DNA of 16,625 nucleotides from Azonexus sp. (GTDB lineage Bacteria; Pseudomonadota; Gammaproteobacteria; Burkholderiales; Rhodocyclaceae). The position numbers and the translations under genes were made by a program. Below the pieces are notes generated by a model. That model was not told where the DNA came from. It made no database searches and worked only from the letters and a program-made list of their open reading frames with translations. Location of the stretch: assembly GCA_023150195.1 (NCBI GenBank), contig JAKLLI010000006.1, positions 1 to 16,625 on the forward strand. The letters are read 5' to 3'. Below, piece by piece: positions 7,770 to 15,331 of the stretch; positions within the stretch are counted from its first letter, which is position 1, and every line of letters starts with the position of its first letter.

Positions 7770-9232
7770 TGGCGGAGTTCATCATTGCCAACATGGCACC
7801 GCTGATGTTCGGTGCCCTCGTCGTGTTCCTGCTCTTCGGCTACCCGGTCGCCTTCGCGCTGGCCGCCAACGGCATCGTCTTCGGCCTGATCGGCATCGAA
7901 CTCGGCCTGCTCACGCCGGCCCTGTTCCAGGCCCTGCCGGAACGCATCTTCGGCATCATGGCCAACGACACACTGCTGGCCATCCCCTTCTTCACCTTCA
8001 TGGGCCTGGTCCTCGAACGATCCGGCATGGCTGAAGACCTGCTCGACACCATCGGCCAGCTGTTCGGCCCGATGCGCGGCGGCCTGGCCTACGCCGTGAT
8101 CTTCGTTGGTGCCCTGCTTGCGGCGACGACCGGCGTGGTCGCCGCCTCGGTGATCTCGATGGGACTGATCTCGCTGCCCATCATGCTGCGTTACGGCTAC
8201 GACAAACGTCTGGCCGCCGGCGTCATCGCCGCCTCCGGCACGCTCGCGCAGATCATTCCGCCGTCGCTGGTGCTGATCATCATGGCCGACCAGCTCGGCA
8301 AGTCGGTCGGTGACATGTACGAAGGCGCCATGATCCCGGGCCTGGTCCTGACCGGCCTGTATGTCGGCTATGTTGCGCTGCTCACCATCATCAAGCCGAA
8401 TACGGCTCCGGCCCTGCCGCCGGAAGCCCGCACCCTGCGTGGCTTGAAGCTGCTGCTGCGCGTCATCACCACCATGGTGCCGCCGCTGCTGCTGATCTTC
8501 CTCGTCCTGGGCACCATCTTCCTCGGCATCGCGACGCCGACCGAAGGCGGCGCGATGGGTGCGGCCGGCGCCCTGATCCTCGCCATCGCCCGCCAGCGCC
8601 TGTCGTGGAAGCTGCTCAAGCAGGCCATGGAAACCACCGGCAAGCTGTCCTCCTTCGTGATCTTCATCCTGGTCGGCTCCACTGTGTTCGGTCTGGTCTT
8701 CCGGGCGGTCAACGGCGACCTGTGGGTCGAGCACCTGCTCCTCTCGCTGCCGGGTGGCCAGATGGGCTTCCTGATCGTGGTCAACATCCTGGTCTTCCTG
8801 CTTGCCTTCTTCCTCGACTTCTTCGAACTGTCCTTCATCATCGTGCCGCTGCTGGCGCCGGTGGCGGACAAGCTGGGCATCGACCTGATCTGGTTCGGCG
8901 TGCTGCTCGCGGTCAACATGCAGACCTCGTTCATGCACCCGCCGTTCGGCTTCGCGCTGTTCTACCTGCGCTCGGTCGCCCCGGCCTCGATCAAGACGAC
9001 GGACATCTACTGGGGCGCCATCCCCTTCGTCTGCATCCAGATCATCATGGTCGCGCTGATCATCATCTTCCCGAACATCGTCAGCTACGGCGATCCGGCC
9101 GAGAAGGCGCGCCTGGAGCAACAGGGCGATGTCGACCTCAGCACGATGATGCAGGATGGCGATGCCACGCAGGCACCGACCGAAGATTCGGCAGCCGGCC
9201 TGCTGAAGAATCTGCAAAGCGAGAACAAGTAA
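7769..9232 (+). CDS. dctM: TRAP transporter large permease subunit (DctM/FcbT3-like)
   Basis: A 487-residue multi-helix inner-membrane permease, the sodium-coupled transport subunit. Family features include GYPVAFALA near the N-terminus, IPFFTFMGLVLERSGMAEDLLD, GVVAASVISMGLISLP, SGTLAQIIPPSLVLIIMADQ and FLGIATPTEGGAMGAAGA. At about 487 residues it belongs to the longer subgroup found with TakP/FcbT1-type binding proteins (mannitol/chloroaromatic class in COG terms), not the roughly 425-residue DctM of C4-dicarboxylate systems. The last 48 residues (from YGDPAEKA) form a hydrophilic Asp/Gln/Glu-rich tail. The gene is followed by a strong terminator, so dctQ-dctM is a two-gene unit. The likely substrate is an organic or alpha-keto acid, by family inference only. 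Confidence 0.95.
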   Translation: MAEFIIANMAPLMFGALVVFLLFGYPVAFALAANGIVFGLIGIELGLLTPALFQALPERIFGIMANDTLLAIPFFTFMGLVLERSGMAEDLLDTIGQLFGPMRGGLAYAVIFVGALLAATTGVVAASVISMGLISLPIMLRYGYDKRLAAGVIAASGTLAQIIPPSLVLIIMADQLGKSVGDMYEGAMIPGLVLTGLYVGYVALLTIIKPNTAPALPPEARTLRGLKLLLRVITTMVPPLLLIFLVLGTIFLGIATPTEGGAMGAAGALILAIARQRLSWKLLKQAMETTGKLSSFVIFILVGSTVFGLVFRAVNGDLWVEHLLLSLPGGQMGFLIVVNILVFLLAFFLDFFELSFIIVPLLAPVADKLGIDLIWFGVLLAVNMQTSFMHPPFGFALFYLRSVAPASIKTTDIYWGAIPFVCIQIIMVALIIIFPNIVSYGDPAEKARLEQQGDVDLSTMMQDGDATQAPTEDSAAGLLKNLQSENK

Positions 9233-9258
9233 ATCTCCATCGACATGGAACCCAACTC

Positions 9259-9285
9259 AGCGGGGCTTCGGCCCCGCTTTTTTTT
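9259..9285 (+). terminator. Rho-independent terminator after dctM
   Basis: A perfect 8-bp GC-rich stem (AGCGGGGC, 9259-9266, pairing with 9271-9278) closes a TTCG tetraloop and runs into eight T's (9278-9285). It lies 26 bp after the dctM stop and should end the dctQM transcript before dps. Confidence 0.93.
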
Positions 9286-9325
9286 CGCCATGAAGCAGGG
9301 CTATGATCGCCATCGGCGTTGATCA

Positions 9326-9355
9326 TTGGCGGCAGCGCGAGCGCCGGCGCACAAT
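9326..9355 (+). promoter_or_regulatory. Possible sigma-70 promoter for dps
   Basis: TTGGCG (9326-9331) and CACAAT (9350-9355) are separated by 18 bp, about 34 bp before the dps ATG. Both boxes are only partial matches. A promoter must exist here because a strong terminator lies upstream and dps stands alone, but these exact boxes are a guess. I see no clear OxyR or Fur site. Confidence 0.3.
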
Positions 9356-9388
9356 ACAAGCATGAACCCACTGTTTTAGGAGACCGTC

Positions 9389-9853
9389 ATGGACATTGGA
9401 ATCAGCAAAAAGGACCGCGAAAAAATTGCCGACGGGTTGTCCCACCTGCTCGCCGACTCGTTCACGCTGTACCTGAAAACCCACAATTTCCACTGGAACG
9501 TGACCGGGCCGATGTTCAACACGCTGCACGTGATGTTCATGGACCAGTACACCGAACTGTGGAACGCCCTCGACCTTATCGCCGAACGCATCCGCGCCCT
9601 CGGCGTGCAGGCACCCGGCACTTTCCGCGAGTTCGCCAAGCTCACGGTGATCAAGGAAAGCGAAGGCAAACTCACGGCCGAAGAGATGATCCGGCAACTG
9701 GTTGCCGGCCAGGAGGCCGTAGTCAAGACGGCACGCGGCATCTTCCCGCTGGTGGACAAGGTGGGCGACGAACCGACTGCCGACCTGCTCACCCAGCGCA
9801 TGCAGATTCACGAGAAGAACGCCTGGATGCTGCGTAGCCTGCTGGAAAACTGA
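9389..9853 (+). CDS. dps: Dps family DNA-binding/ferritin-like protein
   Basis: A 154-residue four-helix protein that would form a 12-subunit shell, oxidise iron with peroxide and protect DNA. The signature block [17 protein letters not shown] (residues 31-47) and [11 protein letters not shown] (62-72) are clear. Ferroxidase ligands equivalent to E. coli His51, His63, Asp78 and Glu82 are His35, His47, Asp62 and Glu66. The position equivalent to Asp67 is Met51, with Asp52 beside it, which is unusual. There is no Lys-rich N-terminal DNA-binding tail; the N-terminus is short ([12 protein letters not shown]). A good ribosome binding site (AGGAG) precedes the ATG. It is monocistronic between two terminators. 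Confidence 0.96.
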   Translation: MDIGISKKDREKIADGLSHLLADSFTLYLKTHNFHWNVTGPMFNTLHVMFMDQYTELWNALDLIAERIRALGVQAPGTFREFAKLTVIKESEGKLTAEEMIRQLVAGQEAVVKTARGIFPLVDKVGDEPTADLLTQRMQIHEKNAWMLRSLLEN

Positions 9854-9870
9854 GGCAAAGACAGCAACAA

Positions 9871-9898
9871 AAAACCCGCGAAACTTCTCGCGGGTTTT
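9871..9898. terminator. Bidirectional terminator between dps and dctP
   Basis: An 11-bp perfect stem (AAAACCCGCGA, 9871-9881, with 9888-9898) has a 6-base loop and carries A's on one side and T's on the other. It can therefore stop both plus-strand dps transcripts and minus-strand dctP transcripts. It sits 17 bp after the dps stop and 33 bp beyond the dctP stop. Confidence 0.92.
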
Positions 9899-9930
9899 CT
9901 TGGGGCCGGAATCCCGGCTGAACAGACTGC

Positions 9931-11019
9931 TTACTTGTGCGTCTGCAGGAAGCGGTCCATGCGCATTTCCGCCACGCTGAACCAGGCGTTCTGCGTCTTG
10001 CGGTACTTTTCCCACTCGGTATAGATCTTCTTGAAGGCCGGGTTCTTGGCCGACTCGTCGGCGTAAACCTGCTGGGTAGCTTTGTAGGCCGCGCCGAGAA
10101 TTTCGTCGGAGAAGGACTGCAGCTTGACACCGCTCTGCAGCAGCTTGGACAGGGCGATCGGGTTCTTGTGGTCGTATTCGGCCATCATCGTCACGTTGGC
10201 TTCGTACGCAGCGGCCTGGAAGGCAGCCTGGTATTCCTTCGGCAGCTTGTCCCATTCCTTCTTGTTCACGAAGAAGTGGATGGTCGGGCCGGATTCCCAG
10301 AAGCCCGGGTAGTAGTAGTTCTTGGCAACCTTGTAGAAGCCCAGCTTTTCGTCGTCGAACGGGCCAACCCATTCGGCGGCGTCGATGGTGCCTTTTTCCA
10401 GCGCCGGGTAGATGTCGCCACCAGCGATCTGCTGCGGCACGACGCCCAGTTCGGAGAAGACGGTGCCGCCGAGGCCCGCGATCCGCATCTTGACGCCCTT
10501 GAGGTCAGCCAGGGTCTTCACTTCCTTGCGCCACCAGCCGCCCATCTGGGTGCCGGTGTTGCCGCCGGCGAAGGAGACGACGTTGTAGTTGGCGTAGAAC
10601 TCGTCAAGTAGCTTCTGGCCACCACCGTAGTAGATCCAGGCATTCTGCTGGCGAGCGTTCATGCCGAACGGCACGGAGGTGCCGAAGCCGAAGGTCTTGT
10701 CCTTGCCCACATAGTAGTACGAGCAGGTATGGCAGACTTCGACCGTACCCTGTTGCACGGCATCGAGGGCCTGCAGGCCGGGAACGATCTCGCCGCCCGG
10801 GAAGACGCGGATGTCGAACTTGCCGCCGGTCATTTCACGCAGGCGGTTGGCCAGCACGTCGGCGCCGCCGTAGATGGTGTCCAGGCTCTTCGGGAAGGAA
10901 GAGGTCAGGCGCCACTTGATGCTCGGCAGTTCAGCGGCAATGGCCGGGGCGGCCAGGGTGGTTGCGGCGCCGGCAGCGGCACCGATGGAAGCTTTTTTCA
11001 GAAAATCGCGACGTTGCAT
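9931..11019 (-). CDS. dctP: TRAP transporter substrate-binding protein (TakP/FcbT1-like DctP)
   Basis: A 362-residue periplasmic binding protein. The N-terminus is a twin-arginine signal (QRRDFLKKASIG) with an Ala-rich core and a cut near APAIA-AE (about residue 29). The mature part matches DctP proteins of the TakP/FcbT1 type: GEIVPGLQALDAVQQGTVE, MRIAGLGG with the likely carboxylate-binding Arg179, and DAAEWVGPFDD with Glu216-Trp217, where TakP is reported to bind its ligand and sodium. The substrate is probably a 2-oxo acid or similar monocarboxylate; this is inference from the family. An in-frame start at 11076 would put 19 residues before the Tat motif, so I chose ATG 11019, which has a near-perfect AAGGAG at 11025-11030. 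It is probably the partner of DctQM although it lies on the opposite strand. Confidence 0.94.
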   Translation of the reverse strand: MQRRDFLKKASIGAAAGAATTLAAPAIAAELPSIKWRLTSSFPKSLDTIYGGADVLANRLREMTGGKFDIRVFPGGEIVPGLQALDAVQQGTVEVCHTCSYYYVGKDKTFGFGTSVPFGMNARQQNAWIYYGGGQKLLDEFYANYNVVSFAGGNTGTQMGGWWRKEVKTLADLKGVKMRIAGLGGTVFSELGVVPQQIAGGDIYPALEKGTIDAAEWVGPFDDEKLGFYKVAKNYYYPGFWESGPTIHFFVNKKEWDKLPKEYQAAFQAAAYEANVTMMAEYDHKNPIALSKLLQSGVKLQSFSDEILGAAYKATQQVYADESAKNPAFKKIYTEWEKYRKTQNAWFSVAEMRMDRFLQTHK

Positions 11020-11065
11020 TTTGTCTCCTTCGGAAATTTGTGGGAACGCCAGAACAAGCCTCTTC

Positions 11066-11071
11066 ATTCTA
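11066..11071 (-). promoter_or_regulatory. Possible -10 box for dctP
   Basis: Reading on the minus strand, TAGAAT lies 46 bp upstream of the dctP start in the 103-bp gap after pmbA. No good -35 sits at the right spacing, and I see no sigma-54 GG-N10-GC pattern. No terminator hairpin is visible between pmbA and dctP, so read-through from pmbA is also possible. Confidence 0.3.
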
Positions 11072-11122
11072 GCCAAAAAGCAGTCAGCCGCGAGTCAGGA
11101 AAACCCTTAGTTGTGCGGCCGT

Positions 11123-12466
11123 TCACTCGCCGGCGATGGTCATCCGGTCGATCATGATCGAGCCGGTCTGTTTGGTCCCGCGGATCTGAACATCGTTACC
11201 GACTGCGACAATACCGGCCAGCATGTTCCGGAGATTGCCGGCGATGGTGATCTCCTCGACCGGATGCACGATCTGGCCGTTCTCGACCCAGAAGCCTGCG
11301 GCGCCGCGCGAATAGTCGCCGGTGACATAGTTGATGCCATGACCAAGCAGCTCGGTCACCAGCACCCCCCGTCCCATGCGGGCGAGCAGGCCGGCAAGAT
11401 CATGCTCGCCAGGCTCGATGATCAAGTTATGACTGCCGCCGGCATTGGCCGTCGTCTGCATGCCCAGCTTGCGTGCCGTATAGGCGCTCAGGAAATATCC
11501 CTGGAGAATGCCGCCGCGCACCACGTCGCGATCACGGGTCGCCACCCCGTCGTTGTCGAATGCCGAACTGCCTAGGCCACCCGGCAAATGCGGCCGCTCG
11601 ACGATATTCACGAAGGAGGGCATGACGGGCTTGCCCAACTGGTCGAGCAGGAAGGAAGCCTTGCGATACAGCGCCCCGCCACTCGCCGCATGGACCAGGC
11701 TGCCCAGCAGGCCACCAGCCAGCGGCGCTTCGAAGACCACCGGAAACTCGCCGGTCTTCACCTTGCTACCGCCGAGGCGCGCCACTGCCCGCTCGGCGGC
11801 GATACGCCCGACCTGCTCCGGTGCATCCAGGCGGGCCGCATTGCGGTTGGTCGTGTACCAGTCGTCACGCTGCATCGCGTCCTGCTCGCCGGCGATCACG
11901 GAACAGGAAATGTAATGGCGCGAGGTCGGATAGCCCCCCATGAATCCGTGACTATTGGCCGAGACAAAATGGGCCTGCTGCGTCGAGATCGATGCCCCCT
12001 CGGAATTACTGACCTGCGGACTGGCGTCGAATGCCGCCTGTTCGCAGCGGCGCGCCGTCTCGATCGCCTCCTCGACGCTCAGCGCCCAGGGATGGTAGAG
12101 ATCGAGATCGGGAATCTCCTTGGCCATCAAGGCAGCGTCGGCCAGGCCGGCACAATCGTCCTCGGCCGTGAAGCGGGCAATGGCCAGGGCCGCCTCGACC
12201 GTCTCGCGCAAGGCCTGCGCCGAAAAATCGGAGGTACTGGCGTAGCCCTTGCGCTGTCCGACATAGACGGTGATACCGATGCCCTTGTCGCGATTGAACT
12301 CTATGGTCTCGACCTCGTCGCAACGCACCGTCACCGATTGACCGAAACCTTCGGAGACATCGGCCTCACAGGCTGTCGCCCCCTTGTTGCTGGCGTGCTT
12401 GAGCACGTCCTCGGCGAGTTGCTGCAGGGTGGCGAAAGCGTAGGAAAATGCGGCAGTTTCGGACAT
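11123..12466 (-). CDS. pmbA: Metalloprotease-like protein PmbA/TldE
   Basis: A 447-residue cytoplasmic protein of the TldD/PmbA (modulator of DNA gyrase) family. TldE pairs with TldD to form a protease acting on unfolded peptides such as microcin B17 precursors and CcdA. The TldD metal site HExxxH is replaced here by HAASGG (residues 259-264), which marks this as the TldE/PmbA partner and not the catalytic TldD. Other family blocks are NRDKGIGITVYVGQRKG, LGSSAFDNDGVATRD, NLIIEPGEHDL and NYVTGDYSRGAAGFWVENG. Length is standard. No tldD is in the window; it is usually encoded elsewhere. It is divergent from darP, a neighbour pair conserved across many proteobacteria. Confidence 0.96.
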   Translation of the reverse strand: MSETAAFSYAFATLQQLAEDVLKHASNKGATACEADVSEGFGQSVTVRCDEVETIEFNRDKGIGITVYVGQRKGYASTSDFSAQALRETVEAALAIARFTAEDDCAGLADAALMAKEIPDLDLYHPWALSVEEAIETARRCEQAAFDASPQVSNSEGASISTQQAHFVSANSHGFMGGYPTSRHYISCSVIAGEQDAMQRDDWYTTNRNAARLDAPEQVGRIAAERAVARLGGSKVKTGEFPVVFEAPLAGGLLGSLVHAASGGALYRKASFLLDQLGKPVMPSFVNIVERPHLPGGLGSSAFDNDGVATRDRDVVRGGILQGYFLSAYTARKLGMQTTANAGGSHNLIIEPGEHDLAGLLARMGRGVLVTELLGHGINYVTGDYSRGAAGFWVENGQIVHPVEEITIAGNLRNMLAGIVAVGNDVQIRGTKQTGSIMIDRMTIAGE

Positions 12467-12494
12467 GGAAGGGGCGTCGGAGCGGGAAAATCGC

Positions 12495-12502
12495 TATCAT
12501 AA
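12495..12502. promoter_or_regulatory. Overlapping divergent -10 boxes between pmbA and darP
   Basis: The 69-bp gap contains TATCAT on the plus strand (12495-12500), 35 bp before the darP ATG. Its near-mirror TATGAT on the minus strand (12502-12497) lies 30 bp before the pmbA ATG. Each matches the -10 consensus at five of six positions, and the two overlap by 4 bp. No strong -35 is visible for either direction. A promoter for both genes must lie in or near this gap. Confidence 0.45.
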
Positions 12503-12535
12503 CAGCCCGCCATTGACCGCCTCCGATTGGTTTCC

Positions 12536-13084
12536 ATGCAAGACGAAGATTTCACCGAAGACACCGGCCGCCCCTCGAAAACCAAGCAGAAGGAGGTCAT
12601 GCACGAGCTGCGCGACCTCGGCGGGGAGCTCGTGGAGTTGCCGGTCAGCCAGTTGAAGCGCCTTGATTTGCCAGAAAATTTGCTGGTCGCCATCCGCGAT
12701 TGCCAGAAAATTACGGCCCATGGCGCCCGGCGCCGCCAGCTTCAATATATCGGCAAGTTGATGCGCAGCGTGGACGATGAGCCGATTCGCGCTGGACTTG
12801 CCCGCTTGCGCGGCGAATCGGCGGCTGAAATCGCCCGCATGCATCGCCTGGAACGCTTCCGCGTGCGCTTGCTGGAAGACGAAGGCGTACTGGGCGAAAT
12901 TGCCGCCCAGTGGTCCGCCGCCGATCTACAGCATTTACGCCAGCTGCGCCGGAATGCACTCAAGGAAAAAGAACTGGGCAAACCACCCAAGAATTTCCGT
13001 GCCATTTTCCAGATACTCAAGGAACTTGAAGGCATGCCGGACGCCGCCGAGGCAGACGTGCTTGAGGAGTCCGGCGATGAGTGA
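12536..13084 (+). CDS. darP: Dual-action ribosomal maturation protein DarP (YjgA)
   Basis: A 182-residue small helical protein that binds late 50S precursors and promotes peptidyl-transferase-centre maturation. It aligns by eye with E. coli YjgA throughout: an acidic N-terminus, KQKEVMHELRDLGGELVEL, GARRRQLQYIGKLMR, EPIRAGLARL, and the C-terminal RNALKEKELGKPPKNFRAIFQ. ATG 12536 is preferred over a TTG at 12527 because it begins the usual acidic leader. It ends 8 bp inside mogA, so the two are translated in a coupled fashion. Divergent pairing with pmbA supports the assignment. Confidence 0.96.
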   Translation: MQDEDFTEDTGRPSKTKQKEVMHELRDLGGELVELPVSQLKRLDLPENLLVAIRDCQKITAHGARRRQLQYIGKLMRSVDDEPIRAGLARLRGESAAEIARMHRLERFRVRLLEDEGVLGEIAAQWSAADLQHLRQLRRNALKEKELGKPPKNFRAIFQILKELEGMPDAAEADVLEESGDE

Positions 13085-13673
13085 ATCCTTGAAAGTCGGC
13101 CTGGTATCGATCAGCGACCGGGCGTCGACCGGCGTGTACGAGGACCAGGGAATTCCCGCCCTCAAAACCTGGCTGGACAGTGCGCTCAGCACGCCCTGGC
13201 AGGCCTGCGAACGCCTGATCGCTGATGAGCGCGAGCAGATTGAAAATACCCTGATCGATCTGGTTGACCGTGAACATTGCCACCTGGTCCTGACCACCGG
13301 TGGCACCGGCCCCGCTTTGCGTGATGTGACACCAGAAGCCACGCTGGCGATCGCCGACAAGGAAATGCCGGGGTTTGGCGAAGAGATGCGCCGCATCAGC
13401 CTGAATTTTGTGCCGACGGCAATCCTTTCGCGGCAGGTGGCGGTGATCCGCAAACAGGCGCTGATCATCAATCTGCCGGGCCAGCCCAAGGCGATTCGCG
13501 AAACCCTGGAAGGTGTCAGGGCCAAGGATGGCAGCGTGGTTCACGTCGGCATTTTTGCTGCCGTCCCCTACTGCATCGATCTCATCGGCGGCCCCTACAT
13601 CGAGACCCGTACCGACGTGATCAACGCCTTCCGACCAAAATCCGCGCAGCGCCCCCCTGCAAGTCAGGCCTGA
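13077..13673 (+). CDS. mogA: Molybdopterin adenylyltransferase MogA
   Basis: A 198-residue cytoplasmic enzyme that adenylates molybdopterin before molybdenum insertion by MoeA. Family features: VGLVSISDRASTGVYEDQG at the N-terminus, the nucleotide loop TTGGTGP (residues 73-79), Asp83 in RDVTPEAT, and Asp50 in LIADE, corresponding to acidic active-site positions in E. coli MogA. The C-terminal block INLPGQPKAIRETL is present. The ATG lies inside the end of darP (8-bp overlap), and the same frame continues upstream only as antisense/shadow reading. The 3' end overlaps the convergent PilZ gene by 10 bp. No other moa/moe operon is adjacent, apart from the MoeB-like gene about 10 kb away. Confidence 0.96.
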   Translation: MSESLKVGLVSISDRASTGVYEDQGIPALKTWLDSALSTPWQACERLIADEREQIENTLIDLVDREHCHLVLTTGGTGPALRDVTPEATLAIADKEMPGFGEEMRRISLNFVPTAILSRQVAVIRKQALIINLPGQPKAIRETLEGVRAKDGSVVHVGIFAAVPYCIDLIGGPYIETRTDVINAFRPKSAQRPPASQA

Positions 13674-15181
13674 TTTACGCGACGGAAACGGGCAATTTCG
13701 TAATCAGCGAATTGCTCGACCAGCGCCAAGGGTTCGAACCGGACAGTTAGCCCCTCTTCCTGGCAACTCAGCGGGTCCGCCGGATCAAAGGTATGCAGCG
13801 GCAGCACCAGCCGGCATTCGCCCGCCGCATTGCCATCCATCAGGAGCAACCCGGGAATCCCGCCGGGGACAGGTCGTTCGGCGGAGGCCAGTTGCAACTC
13901 GACCGAACGTGCGCTGCGCGCCAGCGTTTCGACACCGATGCGCAACTCGTTGTCCGTGTAACGCAAATAGCGACGGACACAGCCGAGCAGCCAGTTGTCG
14001 CCGCCCTCCGGCTGCAAGGCCAGCAAGACCCCAACTTTCAACCATTCGCTGGCGACGGTACTGACGCGTGCGCCGATGCCGCCGCGGCTGACGTTTTCCA
14101 CCACCCAGCTCTCGATCTGCAACCCCGCCGGTTTCCCCCCGAACTCGCCGGAGAAGGCCACATAAGCATTGACCAGACCATGCAAGACCGCCATCCGGTG
14201 CTTGACCTGATGCCGCGCATCCTGACGTTGCGGCGGCACGGGCGCCAGGTAGGCCGCCAGATGATGCAAGACCGGCAGGATCTGGCGCGTGGTCAAGGCA
14301 GCCCCCAGCGGAATTTCCGCCGGGAACGCCTGACCCAGTTCCAGTCCTTGCAGCAATTCTCGAAAAGACTCCGCCGCCTGAATCGGCTTGAAAAACCGCT
14401 GGCTGGGATTGGCCTCTGCCGGCATCCGGGCAAGACGCAAGGGCGCCTGAGGCTGCGCCAGATCGACCCAATAAACACTGTCATGCTCAGCTTCGCGGGT
14501 CATCACGCAGCCGTTGATGAAATGGGCAATCAAATGGTCCGCCAGATCGATTTCCGACGGCAACAGGCTGTCGACCGAAGCCGCCTGAAAGGCCATCGCA
14601 TGCAAATATTCGCCAGCAACACTGCGAAAGCCTCCGTCTGGCGCGTGGACCGCGCGCTCCGCGCAATCGGCCTGCTCTGCCAGCAGCAGACAACGTCCCA
14701 TCCGCGCCCACAAGCGGGGATCCGTCGGGCCATAGTGGTACTGATCCCAGCGAATCTGGCAGCGCACCGCAGCAATCATGCCCGCACAGGCAGCCGCCAG
14801 CACAACGGTCTTGACCCCGTTTTGTTGCGTTACCTTTTCATAGGCTTCACCGAGCAGGCGCCAGCAATTGTGCGAGAGCGACCACATCCGCTTTTCTTCA
14901 TTGCGCGCCAGCCGCGAGGTATGGAGATAATCCACGGCCACCCGGCGCAGGGGTGCAGCGGCCGCTTTTTCCAGTTCCTGAACTGCATCAAAAAATCGCT
15001 CGGCGGGGACGTCGACCGCAGCCAGTAATGATTCGAGCCAGCCGGTAATTTCATCCAGCGCCTTCAGCGGCTGGTTACGTGGCAGGGCGGCAATAATTTG
15101 CGCCAGTTCCCGCGCATCCGCCAGGGGATGAACATCACGCTGAGCAAAAAGCCCCCCAACGCCAGCCAGTTTATTCAGCAC
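13664..15181 (-). CDS. PilZ-domain protein with large uncharacterised N-terminal region
   Basis: A 505-residue protein with no signal peptide or clear membrane segment. The C-terminal part (about 315-425) carries a PilZ c-di-GMP-binding signature: RxxxR at Arg319-Arg323 (RQDAR), then NxSxxG at Asn363-Gly368 (NVSRGG), followed by GVLLALQP and the closing strand LLGCVRRYLR...LRIGVETL. The roughly 310 residues before it are helical-looking and Leu/Ala-rich and match no domain I can name. About 80 residues follow the PilZ part. I infer a c-di-GMP-responsive regulator or effector whose output lies in the N-terminal region. The start is GTG 15181 with GGAGG (15187-15191) at 5 bp spacing; an in-frame stop lies just upstream, so a longer protein is unlikely. 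Confidence 0.85.
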   Translation of the reverse strand: MLNKLAGVGGLFAQRDVHPLADARELAQIIAALPRNQPLKALDEITGWLESLLAAVDVPAERFFDAVQELEKAAAAPLRRVAVDYLHTSRLARNEEKRMWSLSHNCWRLLGEAYEKVTQQNGVKTVVLAAACAGMIAAVRCQIRWDQYHYGPTDPRLWARMGRCLLLAEQADCAERAVHAPDGGFRSVAGEYLHAMAFQAASVDSLLPSEIDLADHLIAHFINGCVMTREAEHDSVYWVDLAQPQAPLRLARMPAEANPSQRFFKPIQAAESFRELLQGLELGQAFPAEIPLGAALTTRQILPVLHHLAAYLAPVPPQRQDARHQVKHRMAVLHGLVNAYVAFSGEFGGKPAGLQIESWVVENVSRGGIGARVSTVASEWLKVGVLLALQPEGGDNWLLGCVRRYLRYTDNELRIGVETLARSARSVELQLASAERPVPGGIPGLLLMDGNAAGECRLVLPLHTFDPADPLSCQEEGLTVRFEPLALVEQFADYEIARFRRVNQA

Positions 15182-15331
15182 AGCCGCCTCCGATGATCGC
15201 CTGCAGGTCAGTCATATTCATGAATTTGAGTTCAAGGCGAATTCTAAGCCAATCGACATACGACTGTAGAGACCGTCTGTCGGCGCAGAGCATGTAAAAT
15301 CCGGGGTCTGATCTCTCAACTCAAGAGCGCC
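15182..15331. promoter_or_regulatory. Divergent intergenic region between PilZ gene and thyA
   Basis: This 150-bp gap must drive both genes. On the plus strand TAAAAT (15295-15300) is a fair -10 for thyA, 32 bp before its ATG. On the minus strand TAGAAT (15246-15241) is a fair -10 for the PilZ gene. Neither has a convincing -35. No operator or riboswitch is recognisable. Confidence 0.35.

Noticed and set aside
7535..9217. A 560-codon minus-strand open frame rich in Asp, Gln, His and Arg
   Set aside because: It is the antisense of the hydrophobic dctM gene; Leu/Ile/Val codons read backwards give such charged residues. No start signal or domain is visible.
9323..10372. A 349-codon minus-strand open frame across dps and the 3' half of dctP
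   Set aside because: It crosses a bidirectional terminator and is out of frame with DctP and antisense to Dps, both firm family matches.
11588..12502. A 304-codon plus-strand open frame opposite pmbA
   Set aside because: PmbA is a certain family match along its full length, and the antisense product resembles nothing known to me.
13793..15028. A 411-codon plus-strand open frame opposite the PilZ gene
   Set aside because: Arg/Gln/His-rich translation without motifs. The minus-strand frame has a good ribosome binding site and a PilZ signature.
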